The notes: generated from the sequence alone by a model not told the origin. DNA of 64,000 nucleotides from Bog-756 sp963756515 (GCA_963756515.1 CAVWNV010000013.1:124001-188000); one strand, 5' to 3'; shown: positions 8,273 through 17,268, counted from the stretch's first letter. Made by a program: numbers and translations.

Positions 8273-9025
8273 TTAGGTGCTGAGGAGCACCTCGTGAACG
8301 ACCTCTTCCCATCGGATGCGGAGGACGGATGCCTCCTGAGGAGGAACCGGATAGAAGACCATCCTTCCTGTCCGCTCGTTGCCACCTCCACCAGAGCCTC
8401 CACCCGATGAGTGGTACGGGGTCCCTAGATCGTCTGTGACTTCAACTTCTTGATGATGCATTGAGAGTCGTTGGAGTAACCGTCGTTTGAGCCGTTCTCG
8501 CTGATGCTCAGGTAGGCCCTCCGTGTCCCTTTCCAGTTCAACAATGTCATCGGCAAACATCGCCTCCTGATCGGGAAGAGGGGCCAGCCGCCACGCCACA
8601 GCGAACTGGGTGTCGTACATCTCAATCCCTAGTACCTGAAATCGCCCGCCGAACCTAGTGGCCGTTGCCTCTGAAGTCGCCGGAAGCAGTCGAATGAACT
8701 CAGGGGTCGGTCTCGGCGCGACCTTTGGGCGAGGTTCATCACTAAACCGGATGGCTCGCATTTGGCCAGGTCCAAGGGGTTCCAAGGGCTCCTCTCCCAA
8801 AGCGACAAGCATCCGGTTGCTCCAGTCGTGGGCCTCGTCATCATCGACTGCTCCAACAACCTTGAACGCTTGGAGAGTTGTCGTAAAGGAGCTGAAGGCA
8901 CGCTGAGAGTCCTCAACGGATCTCTCCCGCCCCCACGGCGGCCCACGTCTCACATCGGCCAGAAGTTGAGCCAAAAAGGCCTGAGCCTCAGGGTTCATGC
9001 CGCCACTACTTTCCTCGCTACTCAA
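8273..9025 (-). CDS. Unknown protein (250 aa)
   Basis: Intact on the minus strand; ATG 8998 (MNPEAQAF) is an alternative start. An N-terminal helical part (AQAFLAQLLADVRR, EDSQRAFSSFTTTLQAFK) is followed by a strand-rich core (FGGRFQVLGIEMYDTQFAVA) with a Trp-Arg-Leu end, a helical hairpin (EHQRERLKRRLLQRL), a flexible Gly/Ser linker (SSGGGSGGGG) and a final strand-helix. No signal peptide. No known family. Confidence 0.65.
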   Translation of the reverse strand: MSSEESSGGMNPEAQAFLAQLLADVRRGPPWGRERSVEDSQRAFSSFTTTLQAFKVVGAVDDDEAHDWSNRMLVALGEEPLEPLGPGQMRAIRFSDEPRPKVAPRPTPEFIRLLPATSEATATRFGGRFQVLGIEMYDTQFAVAWRLAPLPDQEAMFADDIVELERDTEGLPEHQRERLKRRLLQRLSMHHQEVEVTDDLGTPYHSSGGGSGGGGNERTGRMVFYPVPPQEASVLRIRWEEVVHEVLLST

Positions 9026-9105
9026 GCCATGTTACTCATCGCCTGGTGTCACCTAACACTGGGCCGGTGGGATAGGCCGACGCTCATGAGCAATGATCGT
9101 GGTCG

Positions 9106-9480
9106 ATGGATGATCTTGCCGCAGCGATGGGTTCAGCGACGTGGGGTCAGGATGTCTTGGCTGCCCTTCGTGGGTACTTCGATTCTGGGCGGCTCCGTGA
9201 TCCGATGGTCCACCTGGTCGAGGCAACTCTGGGCGTGACCGACAATGGAAGTCCGGCTGTAATCGCCGTCTACGACCACCCCTGGTACGACAGAAGGGTG
9301 GGCCTTCGATCTCGCCTCGATCAGTGTCCAATGTCTATCTACGAAGGGATGTCAGCGGCGGAGTCACGAGCCCATGACATTGCTGAGCACGAGATCGCAG
9401 AACCGCTCGGGACCTACTGCGAGTCACTGGCCGAGGATGACTCGGGCGTTTGGTGGTGGCAGTCGCCGATGGACGGGTGA
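9106..9480 (+). CDS. Unknown soluble protein (124 aa)
   Basis: Intact, MDDLAAAMG to WWWQSPMDG. The N-terminal helices (TWGQDVLAALRGYF) and strand PAVIAVYDHPWYDRRVGL are well formed; the end is Trp-rich. Size and soluble character fit cassette cargo. Followed five bases later by a repeat copy at 9486. No function suggested by sequence. Confidence 0.6.
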   Translation: MDDLAAAMGSATWGQDVLAALRGYFDSGRLRDPMVHLVEATLGVTDNGSPAVIAVYDHPWYDRRVGLRSRLDQCPMSIYEGMSAAESRAHDIAEHEIAEPLGTYCESLAEDDSGVWWWQSPMDG

Positions 9481-9485
9481 GTGTG

Positions 9486-9516
9486 CTCCACATCGCCGGG
9501 TGGGTGGCCTTACTGA
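9486..9516 (+). repeat. Cassette-boundary repeat, copy 8 (intermediate)
   Basis: CTCCACATCGCCGGGTGGGT then GGCCTTACTG: carries the ATCGCCGGG core and a short GCC/GGC stem, but the outer arms are weak. It directly follows a plus-strand stop. Confidence 0.5.
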
Positions 9517-9569
9517 ACCCCACCTCTAGGAGCATTGACGAATGCCCCTCAAAGCAGGGCTATGAGACG

Positions 9570-10073
9570 CTACTGCCCCCGAATCCGAAGCGACCTTCGT
9601 TCATTCAATAGCCCGGCCAGGTCTTGAGCGGACATTCCGAACGAATCGGGCAACCCGGCCGATCCCGCTCGAACCGCTCGATTGAGGTGCCTAACGAGCG
9701 AGCGCCTTGATGGTCCGTCGTAGTCAAATGTCACCGTCTTGTTTCCGATCATCACCCGGCCGCCCCACACTCGGAACTCACCGCATCGGTCGAACTCGAA
9801 CGTGCGGTGATGCCACAACTGATCCAGCGTCACTGCTTGGCGCGTCACTTGGAGGCGGCCGGGTCGAATCAGCAAGTACCCAGAAAGGAGCCCGCAGAAC
9901 CCGAAGAAGGCGATGGGAAACCACCCAACTGGGTGGTGCCGTTGGATCTCCGACACACCTGATACCACGAAGACCAGGCTTCCTACGAGGAGGAGCGCCC
10001 ATTTGCGCCGAGACCCTGTGAGGACCACACAATCATCCGAAGTGCCTGTCCGGGGTGTGCCAGACGGGGCCAT
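9570..10073 (-). CDS. Membrane protein with two helices and a PH-like soluble domain (167 aa)
   Basis: Intact on the minus strand. Two transmembrane segments at about 24-45 (ALLLVGSLVFVVSGVS) and 54-72 (FPIAFFGFCGLLSGYLLI) are followed by a strand-rich region (LQVTRQAVTLDQLWHHRTFE, RVMIGNKTVTFDYDG). This order, hairpin then PH-like sheet, occurs in small bacterial PH-domain membrane proteins. Role unknown; a cassette gene in reverse orientation. Confidence 0.65.
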   Translation of the reverse strand: MAPSGTPRTGTSDDCVVLTGSRRKWALLLVGSLVFVVSGVSEIQRHHPVGWFPIAFFGFCGLLSGYLLIRPGRLQVTRQAVTLDQLWHHRTFEFDRCGEFRVWGGRVMIGNKTVTFDYDGPSRRSLVRHLNRAVRAGSAGLPDSFGMSAQDLAGLLNERRSLRIRGQ

Positions 10074-10181
10074 TTCGATTACGTTACCTCGTCACCGGAT
10101 GAAGGCTGCTCCCCATCGCATGGAGTGACGTTATCGAGCGCCTTGACGGGTACCCAGAACCGACGGAGTAGTTTGAGAATC

Positions 10182-10619
10182 ATGGCGAAATCCCCAGAGC
10201 CGTCCCCGATCATCACCTACTTCATTCAAGAGATCGAGCCCTTCCTTGGGAAAGACGCTAAGGCCCGGTTGGCTACCTACGATGACGCTGTCGCCCAGAC
10301 CACCCACCACGGCGACTTTCGTCGGGCGTGGCACTGTGCAGACTGGGCCATTGCTCAGGCGGAACTGTCCTCGAACTCCCGGATGGATCATCTGGTGGCG
10401 GGGTTGAAGGAAAAGCATCAACTCTGGAAGGACACGATCTTCGGCGCAGAGTTCGGAATGATCCCCGATGGGGTCGGACCCGGTCAGGATGCAGAGATTC
10501 AGTGGGTCGATGATGCCGTAGGTATCGCCAAAGAGCAGGCGACCAGTGACGGCTGGGATGAGGTGAAGTGGGAGGACCTTCTCAAAGAGATGCTCGCAGT
10601 CGCTCCACCCGAAGGCTGA
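10182..10619 (+). CDS. Unknown helical soluble protein (145 aa)
   Basis: Start at ATG 10182 (MAKSPEPSPIITYFIQ); the longer frame from 10125 begins with unlikely sequence. Mostly helical: TYFIQEIEPFLGKDAKARL, then a helix pair with FRRAWHCADWAIAQAEL. No transmembrane or export signal. The helical repeat-like feel recalls TPR-type adaptors, but no repeats can be shown. Confidence 0.65.
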   Translation: MAKSPEPSPIITYFIQEIEPFLGKDAKARLATYDDAVAQTTHHGDFRRAWHCADWAIAQAELSSNSRMDHLVAGLKEKHQLWKDTIFGAEFGMIPDGVGPGQDAEIQWVDDAVGIAKEQATSDGWDEVKWEDLLKEMLAVAPPEG

Positions 10620-10674
10620 CCCCCTGATTCGGCACCTGTCCGATTACACCGGTTTGGCACGGTGCCAGGTAGCA

Positions 10675-10860
10675 CTACCGGACGTGGGTCGAAACCCGGA
10701 TGGCTCCGCAGGTCGTGCAGTGACGCTGGCGATGAGGTCGGTTCTGGTCCGGTTGCGTCTTCCAAGACGACCATTGATGTGAGCAGGACCGCTCTGCGAA
10801 AGCTGATCGCCACATCCGCACTCGCCACCAACTCAGGGGTCGAGGGATTGGGTCGGTCAC
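10675..10860 (-). CDS. Small protein with possible zinc knuckle (61 aa)
   Basis: MTDPIPRPLSWWRVRM, then SCSHQW and HCTTCGAIR: C-x-H and C-x2-C spaced about 25 residues apart would make a small zinc-binding knuckle of the kind common in short actinobacterial proteins. No ribosome site stands out. Real status uncertain. Confidence 0.4.
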   Translation of the reverse strand: MTDPIPRPLSWWRVRMWRSAFAERSCSHQWSSWKTQPDQNRPHRQRHCTTCGAIRVSTHVR

Positions 10861-10891
10861 AGGTCCATCTTGGCAGGGATGGTGCCACAGA

Positions 10892-12506
10892 TCATCGGGT
10901 TAGGGTCGACCTACGGCTCGGGCGACCGATCATGGCCTGCCCCGGATCAGGCACCTTGGGAATGCTCCCTATGAACCGTCGGTACTCGGTCCGGTGGCGA
11001 ATCGAACGTCGATGGGTCAAGTCCGGGGGGGGGTGCAGGACAGAAGGGGCCATTCGGACAACGCCATAGGCGATGACCAGGGACGCCAGGAGCACCCAGC
11101 AAACGATCGCCAGCACCGGTTGGGCGGCCTCGTAGTAACGAACACTCGGAAGGTCCGCAAAACAGGCCACGGCCGACAAGGCCAGAAGCAGCCGAAGTGT
11201 CCATGCCTCGGCGACAACGGCGAGGAACACGAAGCCCCACGTTTCGTACCATGGCCACACGACCGGCCCGAGGACCACGAACGCCAGGAGGCTCCACCCG
11301 AGGGCCTGGAGAGGCCCAGCCGTGAGCGAAGCACCAAGCCCATGGAAATGACGACGGCAAGAGCAACTCCTACCGCCCGAGCCGCTTGAACATACGCCGC
11401 CGAGTGTCCTCCGAGACCCAGGCCACTGGACGCGTGGCTGAGTGCCAGTCCGACAGCGGTCACCGGGTCCACCCAGGAGACCACCACACCGGGATTGCTG
11501 AGTCCGTCGAGCCACCGCCAACCAAGTCCTGAGACCACACCGATGAGGCCCATGAGGGCCACGGCGATGAGCACCGCACCGGCAACCCGTGCGGCACGCT
11601 GTCGCCAAGGTGCAGAACCTTCGCTCCACCACCAACCGATGAACAGGGCTCCGATCAGCGCCGGTACCTTGACCTCGGCGGCCAGGGCGCACAGCGCCAG
11701 TCCAACCAGGATGTGATTGCGCCGAGCTAAGCACAGCCCGCAACCAACAGTCCGAGCATCAATGCGTCGTTGTGGGCACCTCCCAGAAGGACAAGCAAGA
11801 CAAGCGGATTGAGGACGGCCAGGCCGAGGGCCACCGCCGGGTCACGTCCGACCGATCGGGCCAGAACCGGAACACCCCAGGCAATCAGTCCAACGCCAAT
11901 CAGTGCAACCAATCGAAATCCTACGATGGTGGCGACCACGTCGTGCCGAGTGATCTGGACGATGCCTCCGGCGAGTCGTTCCCATGCCGGACCATAGGGA
12001 GCGTGGGCGTGTTGCCAGATCGGATCTACCAGTCGGAAATACGGATTCGACCCAAGTGCGGAGGGACCTTGGACATAGGGATTGAGACCTCGACTGACCA
12101 TCTCGCCTTGGGCCGCGTAGCTGTAGACGTCCCGACTGAACAGTGGGGGCATCACGAGGACAGGAACCGACCAGGCCACGATGATCGCCATCACCGCCCT
12201 CACCGGAGTGGCCGGGTTCCTGCGCAGCGTGCGCACAATCTCAAACCACGAAGCAACCATGAGGGCGACACCCAGATACAAGATGATCACGCCCAAATAG
12301 GTGCCGTCTTGCCCAGCGCCCGATGCCCCGGTTCCCAGTCCGAAGAACCAGGCGTCGGGCAGCTTCGATGCGAATGGGGATCCGCTCTGTGCTACGCCGA
12401 CGAGAACGCAGAGTGATCCGACGAATCCCGTGGCCCCGGCAACGTGACAGTGGGACCTGTCGAAGGGTGTGATGCACATCAACGGCTGGAAGCGCCCGGG
12501 GATCAC
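10892..12506 (-). pseudogene. mptB: MptB-like mannosyltransferase, two frameshifts
   Basis: Polytopic GT-C type glycosyltransferase related to the alpha-1,6-mannosyltransferase MptB, which moves mannose from polyprenyl-phosphomannose onto lipoglycans outside the membrane. First segment (12506 to 11727): several membrane helices and the loop MPPLFSRDVYSYAAQGEM, then GLNPYVQGPSALGSNP, typical of the family. The frame shifts at about 11730 (continues CLARRNHILVGLALCALAAE) and again near 11340 (continues QALGWSLLAFVVLGPVVWPW and SVRYYEAAQPVLAIV). Much larger than any other gene of this array. Confidence 0.7.
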
Positions 12507-12619
12507 TCATCAGCGGGGCCGCCTCGGCAGCAGCCACGTGGGGCCGAACACTGCGTCAACACTGTCCAAACGTACCGTTTTAACGCCACGGACGAAGATA
12601 ACCAGGTGGTTGCTCCCAC

Positions 12620-12659
12620 GACGCCCCGACCGCCGGGAGCGGGTCGTTGGACAGGCGTC
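12620..12659 (+). repeat. Cassette-boundary repeat, copy 9 (long type)
   Basis: Outer arms GACGCC (12620-12625) and GGCGTC (12654-12659) pair perfectly, then CGACC pairs with GGTCG around the family core GCCGGGAGCG. The only copy whose right side contains GTTGGAC, a match to the integron R' box GTTRRRY. Confidence 0.7.
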
Positions 12660-13170
12660 AGCCCGTGGCGGCCAGTCGGTCGAGCTGCTCAAGGGTCGTG
12701 ATGTGGTGATAGTCGCGCCCTGACGCATAGATCTCGACCAGCTCCGTGAGCCGTGGCTTTAGCTCTCGGTCCACGTGCCAAATCGTTTTAAAGAGGCGAC
12801 GAGTGACAGCGAGGTCGTCACAGCCTGCAACGGGGTCACTGCGGCTATCACCTCGTGCGACGGCAATCTGCCGCTCGGCGGCGAGCCAGAAGTGCATCCA
12901 GAGGGGTAGGTCCACGAAGACAATCGTGTCCGAGAGGACCAACCTCTCCTCGATCGTCGCCCAGGGGCCCCAACCGTCGATAATCCACCGATCTCCGGTC
13001 ATCACCGAGTGCAACTGATCCGACACCTCGTGATCAGGTGTTGGTTCCCACCCCGGACCCCACTGGATTTGGTCCACGGAACAGAGCGGGAGGCCGTGGC
13101 GCTGTGCCAGCGTTCGAGCGAGGGTCGATTTTCCACCGCCCCCGTTCCCGACGATTACAACTCGTCCCAT
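12658..13170 (-). CDS. P-loop nucleotide kinase-like protein (FlaR/topology-modulation type)
   Basis: Intact, 170 residues from ATG 13170. Walker A GNGGGGKSTLARTLA (about 7-21), then LPLCSVDQIQWGPGWEP, the substrate-side helix seen in the adenylate-kinase-like 'topology modulation' family. A DRWIIDGWGPWATIEERL motif follows, then VFVDLPLW as Walker B strand. Known relatives are small cytosolic NTPases with unproven substrates. Related to the gene at 14103 but in the opposite orientation. The stop codon touches the repeat at 12620-12659. Confidence 0.8.
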   Translation of the reverse strand: MGRVVIVGNGGGGKSTLARTLAQRHGLPLCSVDQIQWGPGWEPTPDHEVSDQLHSVMTGDRWIIDGWGPWATIEERLVLSDTIVFVDLPLWMHFWLAAERQIAVARGDSRSDPVAGCDDLAVTRRLFKTIWHVDRELKPRLTELVEIYASGRDYHHITTLEQLDRLAATG

Positions 13171-13278
13171 GTGGTGAGCGTACCCACGACGGCTTGTCGG
13201 CATCAGATGCCGGGGTATCTCATATGACCGAGACGGTGGGGCCATCCAGGTGGAACCAGCGAAGCTACCGTGGGTTCG

Positions 13279-13970
13279 ATGGGTAGGAGCCGGGCGACAG
13301 GTCGATTTGGGGCTGCAGCGTTGATGTGCATTGCACTTGCGGCTTCGGCCTGCACCACCTCGTCTTCTGTGATCCGTCCGTCGAAATCTCCGGGCAGACT
13401 GGGCACAGCCAGTTCCTCGGTTGCGTCAACGGTCCCACCAGCGACCGTCTCAACTGTCCCGATCCCGTCGCCAGCGCCCGCCTGTCCACCAGGATGCAGC
13501 TTTCCGTCCAACTACGACGCCATCACCGCCCTTGCGTCATCGGCGACCATGGTGGCCGTCGTCACCGTCAACACTCTCGGCGACGACGGTGGCGCTGGCG
13601 CCGTCTCTATCAACGAAGTATTGCAAGGTAACGCCAATGGCAATGTGTATCCTCCAACCGCACAGGAGCTGCCCCATCTCTTGGCCCTGGCCATGGTAAC
13701 GATGGGTAGGAGTTGGACGTTATCTTCACCTCGTTCAACCGCGGAGGTGCCTGCCCTTCGGCCCTGTTCGGCTACGACCGGGCCACCCAGGTCGCAACCT
13801 TCATCTCCCAATGGACTGGTCTAGGTCTGTCGAACCAAATCCCGCTCCCTGGTGGCGTGACGACCATTCCAGCGACCATGGACCTGTCGAACTTGCGAGA
13901 ACGGATGTACCCGACCGGCGCGGTCACCTACCGAGTGGGTGCGGACGAATCCTTCTGCCCCGGACCCTGA
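13279..13970 (+). pseudogene. Cassette-type lipoprotein, one frameshift
   Basis: Signal FGAALMCIALAASAC-like segment (AAALMCIALAASAC) with lipobox Cys, then a Ser/Thr/Pro linker (STVPPATVSTVPIPSPAP) and a folded part (NYDAITALASSATMVAVV). Frame shifts at about 13711; the second part reads DVIFTSFNRGGACPSALFGY, ending ADESFCPGP at 13970. GTG 13270 is an alternative start. The mature part has four cysteines. Unknown function; long-type repeat follows. Confidence 0.65.
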
Positions 13971-13980
13971 TTCGTACTAC

Positions 13981-14029
13981 CCCTGATCACCGGGTGGGCG
14001 GCGGTTGTCGACCGTGGCCTAGCGGCACA
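13981..14029 (+). repeat. Cassette-boundary repeat, copy 10 (long type)
   Basis: CCCTGATCACCGGG then GGCGGTTGTCGACCGTGGC and GCGGCAC: same order of blocks as the copies at 5892 and 17308, with ACC/GGT inner pairing. It starts ten bases after the upstream stop. Confidence 0.6.
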
Positions 14030-14058
14030 TGATGACACTCCTTACCGGTCATCAATAG

Positions 14059-14083
14059 GTCCCGACCGCCGGAAAGGCGGGAC
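14059..14083 (+). repeat. Cassette-boundary repeat, copy 11 (short type)
   Basis: GTCCC-gacc-GCC-ggaaa-GGC-GGGAC. Outer stem GTCCC/GGGAC is perfect; inner stem is GCC/GGC where the copy at 15819 has ACC/GGT, a compensatory change; the bulge is on the left arm only. Confidence 0.75.
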
Positions 14084-14102
14084 GCCTCCTTGTCTACCCG
14101 AG

Positions 14103-14699
14103 ATGCGGCAGTATGCGATGGTGCCGGATGAGGGCCTCGCGGAGTTTCTATATGGAACGGACATCCCACGCGGGATTTCTGTCGGACGACGCGTCGGGGT
14201 CACGGGCATGGCCGGAGCGGGCAAGAGCACGTTCTCCCGAGCGCTCTCGACCAAAACTGGCCTTCCCGTCATCCATCTTGATGTGCACTTCTGGAAACCG
14301 GGCTGGGTGGAGCCGTCTGAGGACGAGTGGCGCGAGAAACAGCGGGATCTGCTTGCCAGCGACGAGTGGATTGCCGACGGCAACTACCACGCCACACTCG
14401 ATCTTCGGCTAGAGCGCGCAGACACCGCCGTGTTCCTCGATACACCATGGTGGGTCTGTGCACGCCGAGCGTTTGTCCGCGGGATTCGTAAGCGCCCAGT
14501 TGGCTTTCAACTGCCGAACGGCTGCGACGAGTCAGCTCTGCGGAGATTGCGCGAAGAATGGTCGCTGGTCTGGCGCATCTGGCGAGTCCTCCGATCTGAA
14601 CGCGAACTAGAACTCAGTACCCTGTCGCGGCACGGGAACCATGTGGCGGTGTACGTTCTCCGCTCCAAGCGCTCGGTCCGCGACTTCCTCAGTACATAG
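14103..14699 (+). CDS. P-loop nucleotide kinase-like protein (FlaR/topology-modulation type)
   Basis: Intact, 198 residues. Walker A GMAGAGKSTFSRAL at about 35-48, then GLPVIHLDVHFWKPGW, the family's substrate motif, DEWIADGNYHATLDLRL, and VFLDTPWW. The C-terminal lid region is Arg-rich (CARRAFVRGIRKRPVGF). Compared with the gene at 12658 the same motifs occur in the same order, but identity is low, so this is a separate acquisition and not a local duplication. ATP-binding is near certain; the substrate is not known. Confidence 0.8.
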   Translation: MRQYAMVPDEGLAEFLYGTDIPRGISVGRRVGVTGMAGAGKSTFSRALSTKTGLPVIHLDVHFWKPGWVEPSEDEWREKQRDLLASDEWIADGNYHATLDLRLERADTAVFLDTPWWVCARRAFVRGIRKRPVGFQLPNGCDESALRRLREEWSLVWRIWRVLRSERELELSTLSRHGNHVAVYVLRSKRSVRDFLST

Positions 14700-14726
14700 T
14701 TACCGTTATCGATCGAGTTAAAGGTG

Positions 14727-14760
14727 GCTCCGACCGCCGGTTTGGTGCGGCAGTATCGAA
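14727..14760 (+). repeat. Cassette-boundary repeat, copy 12 (short type, diverged)
   Basis: GGCTCCGACCGCCGGTTTGG then TGCGGCAG: left half as in the other copies, short CCGC/GCGG inner stem, outer arms weak. Lies between a plus-strand stop and a minus-strand stop. Confidence 0.5.
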
Positions 14761-14773
14761 TGCTCCGACCTGG

Positions 14774-14932
14774 TCAGTCGGCCGGTCCGCGGGAACGTCG
14801 CCCGAGCATCATCGCGCCCATCACAGTGCAAGCGACTCCGAGCAGGGCGGAAATCATCCCGAAGATCGTGAATGCTAGGAGGAACGTGAGCACAATCAAG
14901 ATCGCACCTACGCCAATCAGGAAACCGGGCAT
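14774..14932 (-). CDS. Tiny membrane protein (52 aa)
   Basis: Minus-strand ATG at 14932 to TGA at 14774: one long hydrophobic hairpin (GAILIVLTFLLAFTIFGM, then ALLGVACTVMGAMML) and a basic end GRRSRGPAD, so the C-terminus is probably cytoplasmic. No strong ribosome site. Supported by the clean hydrophobic pattern and by sitting alone between a repeat and the next gene. Confidence 0.6.
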   Translation of the reverse strand: MPGFLIGVGAILIVLTFLLAFTIFGMISALLGVACTVMGAMMLGRRSRGPAD

Positions 14933-15025
14933 GGGGGTAACCGTACGCCGGATCTTCAGAATGGCCCGACTGTCCGAGTCGGGTATCCCAGATCAACGGG
15001 TCTGGGACCTCGTTCGATCGCAAAA

Positions 15026-15796
15026 TCAGACTGTGTGCAACATCCAGACATTCGGCTCCCAGTACAGCCCCGTCCCTCCTTTGACATGGAGGGGTGCAAG
15101 TCCGAAGGGGAAGGTGTAATCGCCATCAGCTGGAAATGTCATGTCAGTCCACTCTTCCCAATCCGACACGGGTGCTTCGATCATGAGTGACTGCGGTGCA
15201 GGCCTCAGGATCGCCGCCCCAAGGCGAGCATGTACCCGCATCCACGGGTCGAATGGCAATCCGTCATGTCGCGTCCAGTAGGCGTACTGATCGATCGGAA
15301 TCAAGGGGTAGCGGTCTTTCCAACTGGGCCTGACCGGTGCCACGAGATCGCCGAGTCCATTGCTGCGAGCAATGGTGGCGAGTGCCTCAATAACGAGATG
15401 GCTGACTCCCTGTCCTCGCACGCCGTCTGCGACCTCCGCTGCGAGGGCGGAAAGCGTGTTGGGTCTGCCTCCACCCTCCAAAGCACGCAGGCCCACGGCG
15501 TCGATGCCGTTTGGGAGATCGTCGAGAGTGCCATCCCACTGGAACGGGATGCTTCGACCTCGTGCAACGACCTCATCATCGTCTGGCCCGTAGATGACGA
15601 CCTGAAGATGGGCGTAGGTCGGAATCAGCGATCCGAAGTACGTTGCGGTGTGGTTTCCGTGGTTGTTGTACTCAGGCCAGACCTCCGACAGCGCCTCGCC
15701 TCGAACCCAGAGATCTGGCCGCTCTTCGGCGGTGAAGACCAATAACCCTGAAGTGGTGGGGGAATGTCCGCCATTCATGCCTCCATCCTGCCCCAC
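15026..15796 (-). CDS. GNAT-type acetyltransferase-like protein (256 aa)
   Basis: Intact on the minus strand; the ATG at 15778 (MNGGHSP) is an alternative start. Family signs: EALSEVWPEYNNHGN in the N-terminal half, GVRGQGVSHLVIEALATIA as the acyl-CoA loop and helix (V-R-G-Q-G), then LVAPVRPSWKDRYPLIPI and DPWMRVHARLGA, seen in actinobacterial relatives. These transfer acyl groups from acyl-CoA to unknown acceptors. Cytosolic. Short-type repeats border it at 14727 and 15819. Confidence 0.75.
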   Translation of the reverse strand: MGQDGGMNGGHSPTTSGLLVFTAEERPDLWVRGEALSEVWPEYNNHGNHTATYFGSLIPTYAHLQVVIYGPDDDEVVARGRSIPFQWDGTLDDLPNGIDAVGLRALEGGGRPNTLSALAAEVADGVRGQGVSHLVIEALATIARSNGLGDLVAPVRPSWKDRYPLIPIDQYAYWTRHDGLPFDPWMRVHARLGAAILRPAPQSLMIEAPVSDWEEWTDMTFPADGDYTFPFGLAPLHVKGGTGLYWEPNVWMLHTV

Positions 15797-15818
15797 GCGG
15801 GATCCCGATCTTGCAACC

Positions 15819-15844
15819 GTCCCCGAACACCGGGAAGGTGGGAC
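15819..15844 (+). repeat. Cassette-boundary repeat, copy 13 (short type, reference copy)
   Basis: GTCCC-cgaac-ACC-gggaa-GGT-GGGAC. Perfect outer and inner stems, a 5-base loop and a 5-base bulge on the left arm. Lies between two minus-strand genes. Confidence 0.75.
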
Positions 15845-15847
15845 GGG

Positions 15848-16225
15848 TCAGTAGGGCAGATCTTCCAGTGAGCAGTTCCGATAGTCGGGCTCAGGGTCGG
15901 TGACGAATCGAACAGCCTGGATCGTGGAATGTCCATCGAGGATGGCTCGTGCGACACGGTGCATCCCATCCATGACTCGGCCACTCGCTGCGAGGATGAT
16001 CGGATACGACAGGTCGACCTCCGTGGTCAGCCGCATGTGTTCGACTACCCGACGCACCGTGGGGACGATTGGGCCATAGCGGAACCAGTAGTCGGAGTCG
16101 ACCTCAGCAATCGCATCGAGTGGCAGGTCGTGGACGGGCAGATCTCGGCTCAACCCAATCAGGCGATCTACGTCCCAGGCATCAAGCCCTTGTTCGCTGG
16201 GCCAAACGTTGTATTGCTTGCGCAC
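15848..16225 (-). CDS. ParB/sulfiredoxin-fold-like protein (125 aa)
   Basis: Intact. LPVHDLPLDAIAEVDSDYWF is followed by VDLSYPIILAASGRVMDGMH and RVARAILDGH. The G-x-V-M-D-G-M-H-R-x-A-R-A block is the nucleotide-binding signature of ParB-N/Srx-like domains, where the D-G-x-H-R loop binds a phosphate. Stand-alone domains of this kind occur in mobile DNA and cassettes; substrate and role are open. The start at ATG 16225 follows the family's usual N-terminus. Confidence 0.7.
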   Translation of the reverse strand: MRKQYNVWPSEQGLDAWDVDRLIGLSRDLPVHDLPLDAIAEVDSDYWFRYGPIVPTVRRVVEHMRLTTEVDLSYPIILAASGRVMDGMHRVARAILDGHSTIQAVRFVTDPEPDYRNCSLEDLPY

Positions 16226-16246
16226 CAGGCCATTCTCTCCCAGCCT

Positions 16247-16272
16247 GCCCCAGATCGCCGGGTCGGTGGGAC
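16247..16272 (+). repeat. Cassette-boundary repeat, copy 14 (short type)
   Basis: GCCCC-agatc-GCC-gggtc-GGT-GGGAC: nearly identical to the copy at 5047, 11 kb away. One mismatch in the outer stem. Confidence 0.7.
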
Positions 16273-16316
16273 ATCCCGAGGCATGGAGTCAGGCGGCCGT
16301 CGTAGAGTCGGACACT

Positions 16317-17268
16317 ATGGCGGAGCAGCCGGACAGCGAAGATCTGGACACGGAGTGCCCGGGAGGTCTGCACGCCATGTGCCGCCACCTCATCCCCTCA
16401 ATCAGCGATGCGTCGGACGGTAAACCTACGGCTGGACTGGGACGCGGGCGGGGCGCTGTGCACGTGTCCATGCCATGCCGAGTGCCCGATGACCGCCTCG
16501 GGGGCTTGCGTCAGATTGGCCAGGAGGCTGCACATGTCCTGGCACTGTTGCCCACGTGCGTCAGGAGTCACGCATGTCCTCCAGCTTGGGGGAGACCCTG
16601 CGGACGTCCGTCGACAAGTCACGGCGCAAGACAAGGGCACAAGAAGAGTTGCGGCAGCCAGTCGTCTGGACGTTCGGTGGATGAAGTGGATCAGATGATC
16701 GACGAAATCTGGGCACGGTACGGACTGCCCGTGCCAGTCGGCCCTGCTCGACCATGGATCATCGATCACGCACGCAACCCACCGAGCTACGCCTCTCGGG
16801 TCCGCATGACCGCAGACATCCTCGCCGGAAGCGGCAGATTCATCTCTGGGATCGTGGGCATGTTTCGAGAGGGCTCGGCTACTGAAACCGAAGATCACTG
16901 GTACCGAGCTGCCGTCTTTCTACATTCAGACCGACACCGATGCTGTTGAGGTCATCCTCGATGATGGTGCTCAAGGTCTTGTGGGTTCACAGACTGATGG
17001 GATCTTCACCTCTCGTCTCCTGTCGACAGCCAAGGTGACGCTCAGGGGGGATGGGGATTCGGTGGAGGTCTGGACCTACGGTGGAGCGCACGACGCCAGT
17101 CCCGTGCGCCTTGGCACGGTGCCCCGAGAGGAAGGCCCCCGGTACCTGTCTCTCTTGCGAGCCGCCGAGCGGGTTGGTCAGGAGCTGGTGTGCCCTGCTC
17201 TCCGGGCGGAAGGTCCCGAGGGACAGTGGCACCTGTACGTGAAGTTTCCCCAGACTTCATCTGGGTGA
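16317..17268 (+). pseudogene. Unknown cassette gene, fragmented reading frame
   Basis: Coding signal moves between frames. An N-terminal piece (MAEQPDSEDLDTECPGG) is followed in another frame by a Cys-rich piece (GGALCTCPCHAECPMTASG). Then DEVDQMIDEIWARYGLPVPV and ADILAGSGRFISGIVGMF run to about 16880. The last part (TELPSFYIQTDTDAVEVILD, then GDGDSVEVWTYGG) ends at 17268 with LYVKFPQTSSG. The last 130 residues are convincing. It may be one gene with several shifts or two adjacent genes. No family recognised. Confidence 0.45.
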
